Source: Eustoma russellianum (Eukaryota; Streptophyta; Magnoliopsida; Gentianales; Gentianaceae). Taken from it: a DNA stretch of 64,000 nt. Shown here piece after piece: positions 1-11,123 of the stretch (the first letter of the stretch is position 1; each line of letters begins with the position of its first letter). Under the pieces are notes generated by a model. That model searched no databases. It saw only the letters and a program-made list of their open reading frames with translations, and had not been told where the DNA came from. The position numbers and the translations under genes were made by a program. The stretch covers positions 12,307,610 to 12,371,609 of the forward strand of contig AP025062.1 in assembly GCA_036186865.1 (NCBI GenBank). The letters are read 5' to 3'.

Positions 1-297
1 AAAAATTCGATACATAACTTGATTCACTTTTACTTAAGCCATTTAAGAGATGTTGCATGCTTTAGCATTCATATTTAATTTCTTTTTATCATCACTAGTA
101 TATTCTTGCTTCGGTTTTATGACTTTGAAAGTAACCTCATCAACTGTGAATATCTTTGATGGAACCAAAGGACTGTCTTCTCAGATGGACCATAAGTCTA
201 TATCAACAGAAAAGTTCCATTGTATAAAAGACTCACCTCGAAAAGAGGAGGCCTTTGGCTTGACATATCTTCTTGCTCGGTTTTGTGACTAGTGGAT
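1..297 (-). pseudogene. Copia A gag, N-terminal part, broken
   Basis: The minus-strand translation gives the N-terminal SIRE gag signature seen also in E and J: an SSQRPPLF motif, then a tryptophan block around GESFIQW, then DIDLWSI and KPKQEYT. This is the capsid-like gag polyprotein that forms the virus-like particle. Compared with E and J, about 20 codons are missing between the QW and DIDLW motifs, and a stop follows DIDLWSI. Further stops appear towards position 1. The gene is therefore dead, and only its first 100 codons or so lie in the window. Confidence 0.8.
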
Positions 298-336
298 GCT
301 ATCTCACAAAGATTGTTGAATCTTCTTGTAGTGAGT

Positions 337-357
337 GAACCTCGCTTTGACACAACT
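337..357 (-). other. Primer-binding site of copia A
   Basis: Directly after the LTR end (TCCTACA) the minus strand reads AGTTGTGTCAAAGCGAGG. It resembles the tRNA-iMet-complementary TGGTATCAGAGC with substitutions. The position next to the LTR is what identifies it; the changes fit an old copy. Confidence 0.7.
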
Positions 358-2613
358 TGTAGGAGCTATATAGCACCACTAGAGGGGGGTTGAATAGTGA
401 GTGCGGAAAAATTGGTTTTCAAAACTTTTTGTTACCAATTACTCGCTTCTAAAAACAGATTATGTTTTAAGACCTGGTTTTGGATTAACTAGATGATCAG
501 GTTATAGACCTCTAAAAATCGTGAAACTTGGTGACAATGTACTCTCAAATGTTATGAACGTGTCATAAATATTTCTGATTGAAATTCAAAGTGTAACTCC
601 TTGAAAAAACATTTTCACTCGGACTGTGTCAATCTGTCAGAAATTGTTCCTCAAAATAAAAAAAAATTATTCCTATTTATAGACAACTCTAAATGATCTA
701 AAAATTTTATCTAATGACCCTTAGGATGTATTCTTTATGGGTTGAAACAGTTTGTCAGAATTCCTTTGTTAAGTATGTCAACCAGGTTGATATTCTCAAC
801 CTTTGCAGATCTGAAAATCAGATTGCACTAGTCTAAGAACTATGAACTTTGGAATGACTTATACTTATCCAAATTCAATGAAACTTGTTTCAAACGAAAG
901 ATAAGACGTTTGGCTATGTTCCTACAAAGTTTGGTGATATTTCAAAATGGTTTGCTATTTTTACCGAGACAATGAAAACGATACAAAAAACTAAAACTGA
1001 AAGTAAAAATGCTGAAAAGTAGTAATATCGAGATTTTTATATGGTTCGGTCAAATTGACCTACTCCAGTCTTCGAGGACACCTTACTCAGTATTCACTGA
1101 ACAAAAACAACACCTTGACACAAGGGTGACTTGAGTTATATACCAACTCTACCCTTTTACACTGAACAAGCAAAAAACAACAACGCAAGTACCACCACTG
1201 AACGAATGAAGGTATGATCACGCCTTGATCAATCTTGTACAAAAATGGGATGTATGTCAGTGGTATAATCAATGCCTATACAGTATATGGAAGATAAGAA
1301 TGATAGTCTTGAGGCTAAGAGCAAGAGAAAAGAATAAGAGAAGAAGGGAATAGTCTTGCTTGATCTTGATAGAATATGAACTTTGACTTAGCTTTGTCTT
1401 GAGTCATCTTGCCCCTTTATAAAGGTGAGTGTCCGCCCATATCGCTGAGAACTTCCCTCAAATTTGTCTTGAATGCCTTGAAAGATTGCCTTGTATAATA
1501 TGGTGACACACCCTTGCTTACTTGGTGACATATGATTGGACAAATGTCGTGTCTTTGCCTAGTTGTCACTTCATGATAGACCATCATTTTCCACCTTGGC
1601 ACTTCATAAAATGAGCTGAAAATTCATCAATAAAATCTGAAACACATGCTCAAAATCACACAAGTTAATTATCAATCAATCAAGATGTGATTGCCACTCA
1701 ATTTTTGAAGAAATTTAGAGCATAATGACATGCAAACTTCGGCCATATCACCACGTGTTGAAAAATTCAACACTTGGTCTGATTTTGAAACGTTTCCATG
1801 TGTGTCTTGCCTTCTTCAATGTCACCAATCACATGTGGCTTATCCTCCATCAATCAAAGTGCCAAACAAGCTCCACTTAGGCTCCAAACGATGTGCAAGT
1901 GGCGAGTAAACCATCAGCCCCATGTGCTGAAATTTCTTTTGTAAACATTGTCAAATAATGATGCATAATCTTCAAACATATAGAAAATTTCAATCAACCC
2001 TTAATTTGCTTTTCTAGAATACTCTAATATGTCTTGGATATGTAAAAAGTGTTTAGATACATGCTACATCAATGACGAAAACGTCCCACATATGTATAAG
2101 TGTAAAAAAAAAATTTCGACTTTCGTCGATTACGCGATTTTCCCCCGATTAATCTCAAACATCTTAGACACGTAATATATGTTATGTCACACATAATATA
2201 CATAAAGTAAAATGTATTTTCAGCTCCCATAGCTGATATTAAAAACGCCCCATGTGACAAAAAGGTTTGAGTTTGAATTTTCAACAAATGAAGCGAAATT
2301 GTGGGTGATTGATGTGTGTAAACATGGTATGACTTTGGGGCTGATTTTGTGGTGCACAAAATTTTTGAGTATTTTGAGTATATATAGGCTGGACGTCTTT
2401 ATATGGTAAGTACGTGACATGTCGGTGATTGTTCGGTAGTCACCCGATGCGACAATTTTTAGTTTTTGTACTCGTGACATGTCGACATAATTATGGTAAC
2501 AATATGACTTGTAATGTATGATATGAGACCTATATATACTCACAATTATGATATGTGTATGGTGGTGTGATGTCGACGTATGTTTATGATGTGTATGACG
2601 TGTCGGTGGACAC
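358..2613 (-). repeat. Copia A 5' LTR, 3' portion
   Basis: The lower-coordinate piece of the split LTR. On the minus strand it ends in ...GTGGTGCTATATAGCTCCTACA. It resembles segment M (9427-10130) over the last 700 bp or so, and inverted LTR D (8719-9426) around 2070-2600. No independent gene is seen; the ORFs in this stretch are LTR shadows. Confidence 0.8.
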
Positions 2614-3476
2614 TACAAGGAATCCAGCCTTCTGTGGTTCGGCTGTGTGTTGAAGTGGACATCTCTAAACCACGTCCAACTAGATTGCATATCCAAGGTG
2701 GCCAACATGAGTTTTATCCAACAGTTGAATATGAGGAGGTACTAGAATTTTGTATGGATTGCAGGGTGTTAGGACACCTTTCATCAACCTACAAAGGTAA
2801 AGAAGCAGCTTATGGTTCAGATACTGTAAAATCAACCCAAGTTGAGATTGCTCCCAAACGCAAAAATGATAAAAGATGGACTCCTAAGAAGGCTCCTAAT
2901 CCACCAATTCACATATTGCAGCAAAATTGTCTTCCAGCCATTTTAGCAGATAAGACGACACGATAAGAGCAAGGTCCATCTGAATGTCTGCCGGACCAAG
3001 AGGATCTACAAGATTGTCAGAATGCAGAGTCATTTCCAGCAGCTGATACTATGCATAATCCAATTAATGTTACTGATACACAAGACTTATCCAAACTGGG
3101 ACGATCTAAAGAGGATAACGTGGTGGAAGATGATGATTTTCTAATCGCAAATGTCTCAGACACTGAAGCTATACAATCAGAAAGATTAGATCGATTTAGT
3201 GCACTGCTGTTAGAGCTATCTCCAGATGAACAGCATTATGTGCAAATAGTAAAAGATCAAATTTTTCACACAGTACACAATGACTGGCAGAGTAATCAAC
3301 AAAGAACAATAACAGAGACCACAATGAATGAAGCGGACTATGCTAATTTACCTGATAGCACAGAGCAATTTCAGACTCAGCCTATGCCAATTCACAGACA
3401 GCGTCTCCCAAAAAGTGCGTTGCCACCACCACCACCTTCGTCAATTGTCACAAGATCAAGTTCACTTGAACCTTAA
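2614..3476 (+). pseudogene. LINE B ORF1, gag-like nucleic-acid-binding protein, 5'-truncated
   Basis: ORF1 proteins of plant L1s bind RNA and have a DUF4283-type domain followed by a CCHC knuckle. Here the frame opens with RPSVVRLCVEVDISKPRP and YPTVEYEEVLEFC, the usual lead-in to the knuckle. The knuckle reads FCMDCRVLGHLSSTYKG, so the last cysteine position is Y and the motif is damaged. A TAA at 2964-2966 interrupts the frame, which then continues to 3476 as an acidic, low-complexity tail ending in a proline run. The N-terminal half of the protein is absent. Confidence 0.75.
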
Positions 3477-6400
3477 ACGATTGATTAAACGACATCACAT
3501 ACAACTGTTGATTCTCATAGAACCAAAATAGCAATCCACAAAGATTTTGGGCTATCAACTTAAGCCTAAGTTTACAGAATCCATGGTGACTTGCAGGGAT
3601 AAAATTTGGGTATTCTGGAGTAACTCAACATTAAAGTTAGATGACATCTCTCATGGCGACCAAGTCAGTCTATTACATTATCGCTCTGCTGTCACAGGAT
3701 GTCAATTCTCTGTCAGTCCAGTTTATGGTTTACATACTGTTACTGAGCGTAGGCAGCTTTGGCTCAAAATGAAAGACTACTCCCAATGTGCACACCCTTT
3801 GTGGATGATTGGGGGAGATTTTAATACGTATATGTCTATGGATGAACATTATGGACAATCCATGCCTAATCTAAACTCCCTAGATGAATTTGTAGAATGT
3901 GTGAGAGAATGCTCATTGGTAGATATCCCATATGAAGGATCCCCATATACATGGGTTGGAGGGAGGGGCTTGGGCATGGTGAAAAGGCGACTTGATAGAG
4001 TACTGTGCTCCCAACACTTCTACTCTAACTTCCCTGACATTAAGGTGCAGCATCTTTCAAGAGTATCATCGGACCATGCTCCTCTTCTACTCACCAATTT
4101 TAATCAAGCTGCAGCAGGGCCTAGATCATTTCGTTTTCTAAATGTGTGGGCGGAACATCCAGACTTTATGCCATATGTTAGAGCTCAATGGGCTAGCTAT
4201 CCTACTATCGGAGGAATCAGAGGCATGTATGATAAGCTACAGCGGTTAAAAAAGGATTTACCGCATTGGAACAAGCACATATTCGGTAACATTTTTGATC
4301 AAATGCAAGCAGCTGAAAACAATGTTAGCCGAGTCGAAGCAATCTATGAGCAACAGCCTACTCCAGAGCATCGACAGGAATATCAACATATGAAGGCTGA
4401 ATATCTCAAGGCTTCCAAGTATGAGTTATTATTCTGGGAAGAAAAAGCAAGATGTAAATGGATTACACATGGAGACGCCAATACGGCATATTTTCATAAT
4501 CTTGTTAAGGACAGGCATCGGAGACAATCCATTCAAAAAATAAAAACGCCTACAGGAACTATATGTCACATGCAGGAATCCATTGAAGCTGAAGCTATCT
4601 CATTTTATTCACAATTATTCAAGGCAGAGAGTGTGGAGGATCCGACTGACATATTGCAGTACATACAACAATTGGTAGATCAACATATGAACTCTACGCT
4701 AATGGCACTGCCCACAATGGAAGAAGTTAAGTTGGCAGTTTGGTCACTAGACCCTCATAGTGCATCTGGTCCGGATGGCTATAATGGGTATTTTTTTAGG
4801 CACTGTTGGCTTGTAATATCCTCAGATGTCCATAAAGCAATCCAGGAGTTTTTCTTGGGATTTCGTATCCCAAAAGCCATGGGTAGTACACTCATAACAC
4901 TCATCCCAAAAACTCAATCTCCTACAACTTTTGTTGACTTTCGCCCTATCTCATTATCGAATTTTATGTCAAAAATTGGGACACGCATTCTCACTACAAG
5001 AATCTCGGCTATATTGCCTAATATTATTTTGAAAGAGTAGGCAGGATTCATGAAAGGCAGGGATATTACAGAACATGTGCTAATTGCGCAGGAAATGGTG
5101 CATCTGTTAGATAAGAAGGTACGTGGACATAATATAATGCTTAAACTGGACATGATGAAGGCTTTTGATAGAGTAGATTGGACGTTTTTGCGAGCTTTGC
5201 TGTGCAAGCTAGGCTTTTCCTCACACTTTACTCAGCTCATATTCAATCACTTGGAAAGCACTTATCTCTCAATCATCATCAACGGGAAGCCATGTGGTTT
5301 TTTCAAGCCCACAAGGGGTGTTAAGCAAGGAGATCCATTATCGCCAATCTTATTTATACTGTCTTCAGAAGCATTTTCACGTGGGCTAAGTGCTTTGATT
5401 CTAAATGGCATGATACAACCTTTTTCGGCGGGAAGAGTCAGACCCATTATATCTCATCTTGCATTTGCGGATGATCTCCTGGTCTTTCTTAATGGGGCAG
5501 TGCACAACCTGCTGCAATTTAAGAAATTCTTGAATAAGTTCTAGGCAGCATCGGGACAATGTGTTAATCTTAGTAAAAGTCGATTTATCACTTCTTCACA
5601 TGCTACACCACACCAACTCCAAGTCATGGAACGACATCTGCAAATCTCATCCACTAAGTTGCCAATGAAATATTTGGGGGTCACTCTTGCACGGGGCAGT
5701 CTTAGGCCTATACATTGTATGGATTTGATTTCACGCCTGGATCGGAGGATATTAGCTTGGCAAAACAGTTATCTTTCCACAGCGGGCAGAATTATTCTGA
5801 TTAAGCATGTCTTAAGTGCCATTCCGGTACACATATTAGCTGCACAACAACTTCCAAAGAGTATAATTCGTTCCATTCGTCAAAGACTATGCAACTTTTT
5901 GTGGCTGGACATGGAAATAAACCAAAACATCATTGGGTGCGTTGGGAAAATATTTTTCGACCAAAGGAGGAGGGGGGACTAGGCATACGGCGGTTAGACA
6001 TTTTACACAAAGCATACTCAAGTCGGTTATGGTGGTCATATCATTTGCAGCAAAGTCTTTGGTCTCATTTTATGAAGTCGAAGTATGGGCATAGGCAACA
6101 CTACCGACCACACCTAACAGATACACGCACATGGAAGAGAATTTGTTCTATACATGACTTCTGCTCATCACATGTGACGGGACAATCCTCTTCATATATA
6201 TGGAGCTTGGAGCCACATGGCGACTTCACGATTCGTTCTGCTTATAGTATGCTGAGCTCTCCAGGAATAACAATGTTTACACATCGGTTCATATGGCATA
6301 AGCTTCAGCAGCCTATTGTCCAAATCATGCTATGGAAGTTATATCATCGAGCTTTGCCGATGGAGGATAACCTGAAAAAGTTCTTAATATATCTTCCAAC

Positions 6401-7286
6401 ATGCTGCCCGTTCTGTCGATCCGCCTCTGCAACCCAGAAGCACATCTTCTATCAATGCTCTTTCATCAAGACCATTTGGAGCTATTATGCAGCATTATTA
6501 GACGGCCCCAGTCCATTGAATTTTACTTTGAATCAATATTTAATGTTGTGGTGGACATCAACGACAGAAAAATCGTTGCGAGGTATTTTACGTATTATCT
6601 TTCGAGGAATCATGATTTGGAATGTTTGGAAAGCATACTCTGCGGCAGTATTCGGGGACGAGCGATTTAATTCCTTGCAGCTGAGTGATCGCATACGACA
6701 ACATATGTATACATGGAGTTGCACACAAAATGGTAAAAAGTACACTAGCAATGACCCAGAGCTGATGGCAGCAGGCATAACACCCAGATTCAAGCTATAT
6801 CATCCGCATATTATAAAATGGCAGACACCTCCGTCGGGCAGACTAAAACTTAATGTTGATGCAGCCCATGGGTCATTTTCTACCTCTAGAGGGGCAATTC
6901 TGCGGGATGAACATGGCAACTTCAAAGAAGCCATTGTATTCTACTTACCATTGTCAACGCCGTTTCAAGCAGAACTTCAGGCTATTACACTTTCGCTCAT
7001 TTATTTTTTGCAACGATATCGAAATATACATATGGAGGGAGATTCTCAAGGAGTGATTCAGCAATTGCAAACTGCAGCATGTCCTACTATAGCACGAGAT
7101 TTAATCGCAGCTGGAAATGTTACCATATCACATATTCCACGTCAGGCGAATATGGTGGCGCAGTATTTGGCGCAGCATGGACAATTACATCACAAATTTC
7201 ATCATTTTCCTACATTGTCATCACTACCACGTATGGCTAAAGGAGCTTTAGCTATGGATGTTTCCACCCCTTATATACGACTCTAA
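3466..7286 (+). pseudogene. LINE B ORF2: endonuclease, reverse transcriptase, zf-RVT, RNase H
   Basis: Domains in order: an EEP endonuclease (catalytic Glu in LILIEPK at about 3510-3528; GGDFNT near 3805; SDHAPLL near 4070), reverse transcriptase (SGPDGYNGYFFRHCW, FRPISLSNF, KLDMMKAFDRVDW, GVKQGDPLSPILF, and catalytic FADD near 5465), zf-RVT with a CPFC motif near 6410, and a plant RVT_3-type RNase H (LNVDAA near 6850, AELQAI near 6970, EGDSQ near 7040). Breaks: TAG at 3529, TAG at 5038, TAG at 5542 and a frameshift between about 5905 and 5940. The last RNase H acidic position reads VAQYLA where the family has an Asp, so one catalytic residue is missing. The N-terminal start of the endonuclease is also gone: ORF1 runs straight into LKRLIKRH. 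ORF2 makes the cDNA by target-primed reverse transcription; this copy cannot. Confidence 0.9.
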
Positions 7287-8045
7287 CATGCAAAGACAAC
7301 TTCATCATGCGGAATGCCTGTGTCAAATGTGGACACAGACATTGTGGGTAATAATGTTCCTACACTGTGCTTTGAATTTGTTCATGCATGCGCTTACATA
7401 TGCACTGCCCATGTCTAAGGATGCGGGCAAAATGGGTACTGATGTTGCACACATTCACTATACTATACAGATTGCTCATATCATATCATACACAATTTGG
7501 ATTGCTGATGCTAATTCCTGTTTTTCTTTTTTGCTATGGCTGCATCGTGCTATACCTGGGCGAGCATATATATATACATTACGAGCATGGAGGCAGACAA
7601 CCGTAATTTTTGGATGGGCACTACTGGCATACTTATTCGCAAGAATGGTATTTCCCAGGATGGACTTTCTTAATCGACCACATACACCCGCTGGCCTTAT
7701 GTACTGTGATACGGACGTTACATTCTTTGGAAGCCATGTGATTGAAGATCCACATTTCTTATCCTACAGCTGGACGTTGAGACATTCATTCAGTAACAAA
7801 CATCAGCTAGAGATACATCCCAATCATATAAATATGCACGCTTTTTCCTTCGCCAAGGTTTTATCCACAAGGGTGGTTTTACTTGGCAAGGTTTTAATGC
7901 GACATATCATATATGATTGGCGACTACAGATTATATTTGCATTATACTTTCATTATGCATACGCTGATACTCTGTGGCAAATTGTACTTAGGTATTCCTC
8001 CGCCATAAGTGAGGGTTTTTTACAATAAATAATATCTGTTTTGTG
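7287..8045 (+). other. LINE B 3' region with a long open frame
   Basis: After the RNase H stop there is about 760 bp of 3' region. One frame is open from 7258 to 8028 (256 codons), overlapping the end of ORF2 in another frame. Its translation is rich in His, Leu, Phe and Tyr and matches no family I know. Near the end a short inverted repeat, GCCAAG (7852-7857) and CTTGGC (7882-7887), surrounds a T-rich segment with repeated AAGGTTTTA motifs. I treat the frame as probably fortuitous 3' UTR. Confidence 0.55.
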
Positions 8046-8436
8046 AAAAAAATATGTATTTATAAAATATATATTTATGCAGCATGTGTATAGGTGAGGA
8101 GAGAAGACTTTCCATTTCAAGTTTGTTGACAAGTAGCTCTCTCCAAATATATCTCCATTTATTGAAGTAGTTAGTTCATCTCCTTAAGCACTTTATTACA
8201 TGAACTAGTTTAGTTCATTTATCATGGCACCTGCAAATAGTATAAAAACAACAAATGTTTGTTATTTGATGTAAGCCTTAACGCTTCATGGCACGTTTGT
8301 ACGACAACAATATATATAAACATGTAAAGCATTTTTATCACGTACATATGTCAAGTAACACTTAAATCATGCATTCCATAAACACGAAACATTTAAACAT
8401 GCATTTTCAAATCACTTAAACTCTGGTTTCTCTACA
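8046..8436 (-). repeat. Copia A 5' LTR, 5' portion
   Basis: The LTR beginning, read on the minus strand from 8436 (TGTAGAGAAACC). It contains the GGTGCCATGATAAATGAAC and CATGAAGCGTTAAGGC blocks that also occur, on the plus strand, in D, E and J. It is separated from the rest of the LTR by LINE B. Confidence 0.85.
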
Positions 8437-8451
8437 ACCATGATAAAGTTT

Positions 8452-8697
8452 CTAGAGTAAAACCTGAATAACAGGGCGCTGCGTCTTCAACCAAATAAAT
8501 GTATGAGACATAAGTGAGGACTTTGTTGGCCAAACAACCTCATATGCATGTCGGAGGGAAAAATTCCCCATAGCCGTTGGCCAAACAGGAGCTCCCTCTA
8601 CCAGCTCAACCCGCGGAGAACAGATACTGTGAATGGAAAAAAATACGATGCCAGCTTGTAGAATCATATAGCCGTGGCTGATAATCCCCACGACCAC
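8452..8697 (-). pseudogene. LINE C fragment: zf-RVT region of a second L1
   Basis: The minus-strand frame of 81 codons contains MGNFSLRHAYEVVWP and HTFIWLKTQRPVIQVLL. These align with the stretch just before and within the zf-RVT domain of LINE B (GDFTIRSAYSMLSS and HRFIWHKLQQPIVQIMLW). Only this fragment of roughly 250 bp survives, bounded by the starts of copia A's LTR (left) and LTR D (right). It is the only non-LTR sequence between them and probably marks older DNA into which both copia elements jumped. Confidence 0.7.
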
Positions 8698-8718
8698 AAT
8701 ATTGAAAGCGCATATACT

Positions 8719-9426
8719 TGTTGAGAAATTGGGGTTTATGTCATTTGAAAATGCACTATTTAAATGTTACGTGTTTATGAAATGCATGAAATAAGCGTTA
8801 CTTGATATATGCACGTGATAAAAATGCTTTACATGTTTATATATAATGTTTTCGTACTAAAATGCCATGAAGCATTAAAGCTTACATTATATGGCAAACG
8901 TTTGTTGTCTTTATACTATTTTCCGGTGCCATGATTAATGAACTAAAGTAGTTCATTAAGTGAAGTGCTTAAGAAGATGAACTTACTAGTTCATTAAATG
9001 AATTACTCAAGGAGATATATTTAGAAGCAACTACTTGGCAACAAATTCGGAATCGAAAGTTTTCTTTCCACACCTATACACACGGCATATATATATATAT
9101 GAATATTTTTTTAATGACGAATTATACATTTTTATTCTTACATTCCACCAACACGTCATACATATCATAAACATACGCCGACATCACACCACCATATACA
9201 CATCATATTTATGAGTATATACAGGTCTCATATCATACATTATAAGTCATATTGTTATCAAAATTATAAAAACATGTCACGAGGCCATAAACCAAAAATT
9301 ATCGTATCGGGTGACTACCGAACCTTCTCTGACATGTCACACACTTACCATATAAAGATGGCCAGCCTATATACACTCAAAATAATCAAAAATTCGTGTT
9401 CCATATGCCAAATTCAGCCCCAAAGT
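8719..9426 (+). repeat. LTR D: 5' fragment of a SIRE-like copia LTR
   Basis: Starts TGTTGAGAAATTGGGG, matching the LTR start of copia J (TGTAGAGAAAAAGGGG), and runs through the same blocks (GCCATGAAGCATTAAAGC, GGTGCCATGATTAATGAAC, ATTTATGAGTATAT). It stops at AAAGTCATACATG, about 710 bp in, where an opposite-orientation LTR end begins. It is inverted relative to copia A's LTR, 282 bp away. Confidence 0.8.
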
Positions 9427-10130
9427 CATACATGTAGGACCTGTATAGCACCACTAGAAGGGAGGGTTGAATGGTGAGTGCGGAAAAATTGGTTTTTAAA
9501 ACTTTTTGTTACCAATTACTCACTTCTGAAAACAAATTCTGTTTTCAGACCCGGTTTTTAATTAACTGAATGATCAGGTTGTAGACCTCCGAAAATCGTG
9601 AAATTTGGTGACAATGTACTCTCAGATGTTATGTATGTGCCATAAACATTTCAGATTAAAATTCAAAGTGTAACCCCTTGAAAAAAAGTTTTTTCACAGA
9701 TTGCGTCGATCTGCCAAAAACTATGGTCCGGAAAAAATTTATTCCTATTAATTGACAACTCTAAATGACGTGAAAATTTTATGGTATGACCCTCAAGCTA
9801 TGTAATTTATTGGGTTAAAACAATTTTTCAAAATTCTCTTGGTAAGTATGTCAACCACGTTGATGTTCTCAACATTTGCAAATTTGAGAATCAGATTGCA
9901 CTATTCTCAGAATTATGAACGTTTGACTAACTTATACTTAACCAAATTGGATGAAACTTGTCCCAAACAAAAGCTATGATTCTGTAAAATTTTGTAATTT
10001 TTAGAAAACGTTTGCTATTATTTCCGTGAGTATGAAAATGATGCTAAAAACTGCAAATGAAAGTAAAAGTGATGAAAAGTAATGACACTGAGATTTTTAC
10101 ACTGGTTCGGTTAAATCAACCTACTCCAGT
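9427..10130 (-). repeat. LTR M: 3' fragment of a copia LTR in reverse orientation
   Basis: Begins at the outer end of a minus-strand LTR (TGTAGGACCTGTATAGCACC on the plus strand) and parallels copia A 358-1090, including the block GAGGGTTGAATGGTGAGTGCGG and the CACTGGTTCGG and CCTACTCCAG blocks. It is cut at 10130, where a different LTR-like sequence (L) begins. No internal region accompanies it. Confidence 0.75.
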
Positions 10131-11123
10131 TGTTGTAACCATTCCAATTATAATGGTGATTTTCTTATTTGGTATGAAACGTGTGATGGCCGTGGACAGA
10201 AATTTTGGTACCAACTTTGATAAAATTATAAGTCATATATATGTTGATAATACTTAAATTGCTTAAATAACCTTTTATTATAATTTATAAAAAGCAAATA
10301 AGACAACCTCATTAGGGCAACATGGAAAAAGGGGAGAAGTGACCAAAACACCCTTCAAAGGGGCCGGCCACTTCCCTCCCAAATTCCCTTAAATCATCTA
10401 GAAAAATCTAGTCTTCAATTCTTAAGACAAAAAGATTCCACATAGCCACCTTAGTTATTAATCCATGCAAAAATTTGTTATCATTATGTCCTCTTTTCCC
10501 TCCCTTCATTAGCCGGCCGCCCTCCCTTCTTGAAGCCTAAACAAATTCAAGACAACTCTCTTAATCACTCACCTATTCTCCAAAAACATTCTCTCACCAC
10601 CCAACTATCACCCATATTCCTCCCGAACTCTCCAAGTTTTGGCCACAAGGAGGGGTATCAAGAGCAAACTCATCCAAGCCCTTCAAGACTAGCCCTCAAA
10701 TCATTAAGGTACGTATATGGTTCTTAAGAACAAATCTTCTATTTCTTGAGGTTTTGTATCAAGACTAAGTTATGTTAACCATGACCACCCCAATCCCGTG
10801 GCCCTCTTTCAGCACCATAAGAGTATTCTCAAGCTCAAGAGAAGAAGGAACTCTAGGAGGCTTAGTACGTCCTCTCAACTCCATCAAGGTAAGGGTTCTA
10901 TAACCTTTTAAGCTCCCTTATCCATTATTTAGAAAGGGTCTCACTCATCTTCCATCCTTGTGTGAAAACTGTGTACCCTCTAGGTAGGGGAAGGTGATTT
11001 TTCAAAGCTCCAAGAAGGATCAAGTGTGAAAGGCTTGAACCTTGAACAAAAGAGGCAATTTTCCTTTTTATTCTTCTTGATACATTGAAGAACCTTGGAT
11101 AAGAGGTTTTACCAAGTTGAATG
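10131..11123 (+). repeat. Segment L: probable 5' part of a gypsy-type LTR
   Basis: About 1 kb with no coding potential. It begins TGTTGTAACCATTCC, a plausible LTR start, right where M is cut, and ends at the start of copia E's LTR. It contains AT-rich, then CT-rich stretches and ATTAAGGTACGTATATGG, similar in style to the transcribed part of the other gypsy LTRs in this window. No second copy is present, so the class is an inference. Confidence 0.35.

Larger units (their letters stand above)
2614..8045 (+). mobile_element. LINE B: L1-type non-LTR retrotransposon with RNase H
   Basis: A 5.4 kb plus-strand L1 inserted in the LTR of copia A. Homology of A's LTR to the inverted LTR D stops near 2613 and resumes near 8045, which gives the limits to within about 10 bp. 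Order: ORF1 (gag-like, zinc knuckle), ORF2 (endonuclease, reverse transcriptase, zf-RVT, RNase H), a 3' region of about 760 bp, then a short A tract (A7 near 8046). The 5' end begins in mid-ORF1, so the copy is 5'-truncated, as is usual for L1. No clear target-site duplication could be read. Confidence 0.88.
1..8436 (-). mobile_element. Copia A: SIRE-like Ty1-copia retrotransposon, 5' LTR and start of gag only
   Basis: This is the 5' part of a minus-strand element. Read on the minus strand it starts at 8436 with TGTAGAGAAACCAGAG, the same kind of LTR start as in copia J. The LTR ends with TCCTACA at 358, followed by a primer-binding site and the beginning of gag, which runs off the left edge of the window. 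The LTR is interrupted by LINE B (about 2614-8045). Without the LINE it is about 2.6 kb, close to the 2.5-3.0 kb LTRs of the related elements in this window. Pol and the 3' LTR lie outside the window. Confidence 0.85.

Noticed and set aside
2608..2625. CACTACAAGG at the left end of LINE B looks like a CACTA terminal repeat.
   Set aside because: It runs straight into LINE ORF1 coding sequence, there is no matching inverted end near 8045, and no 3-bp duplication.
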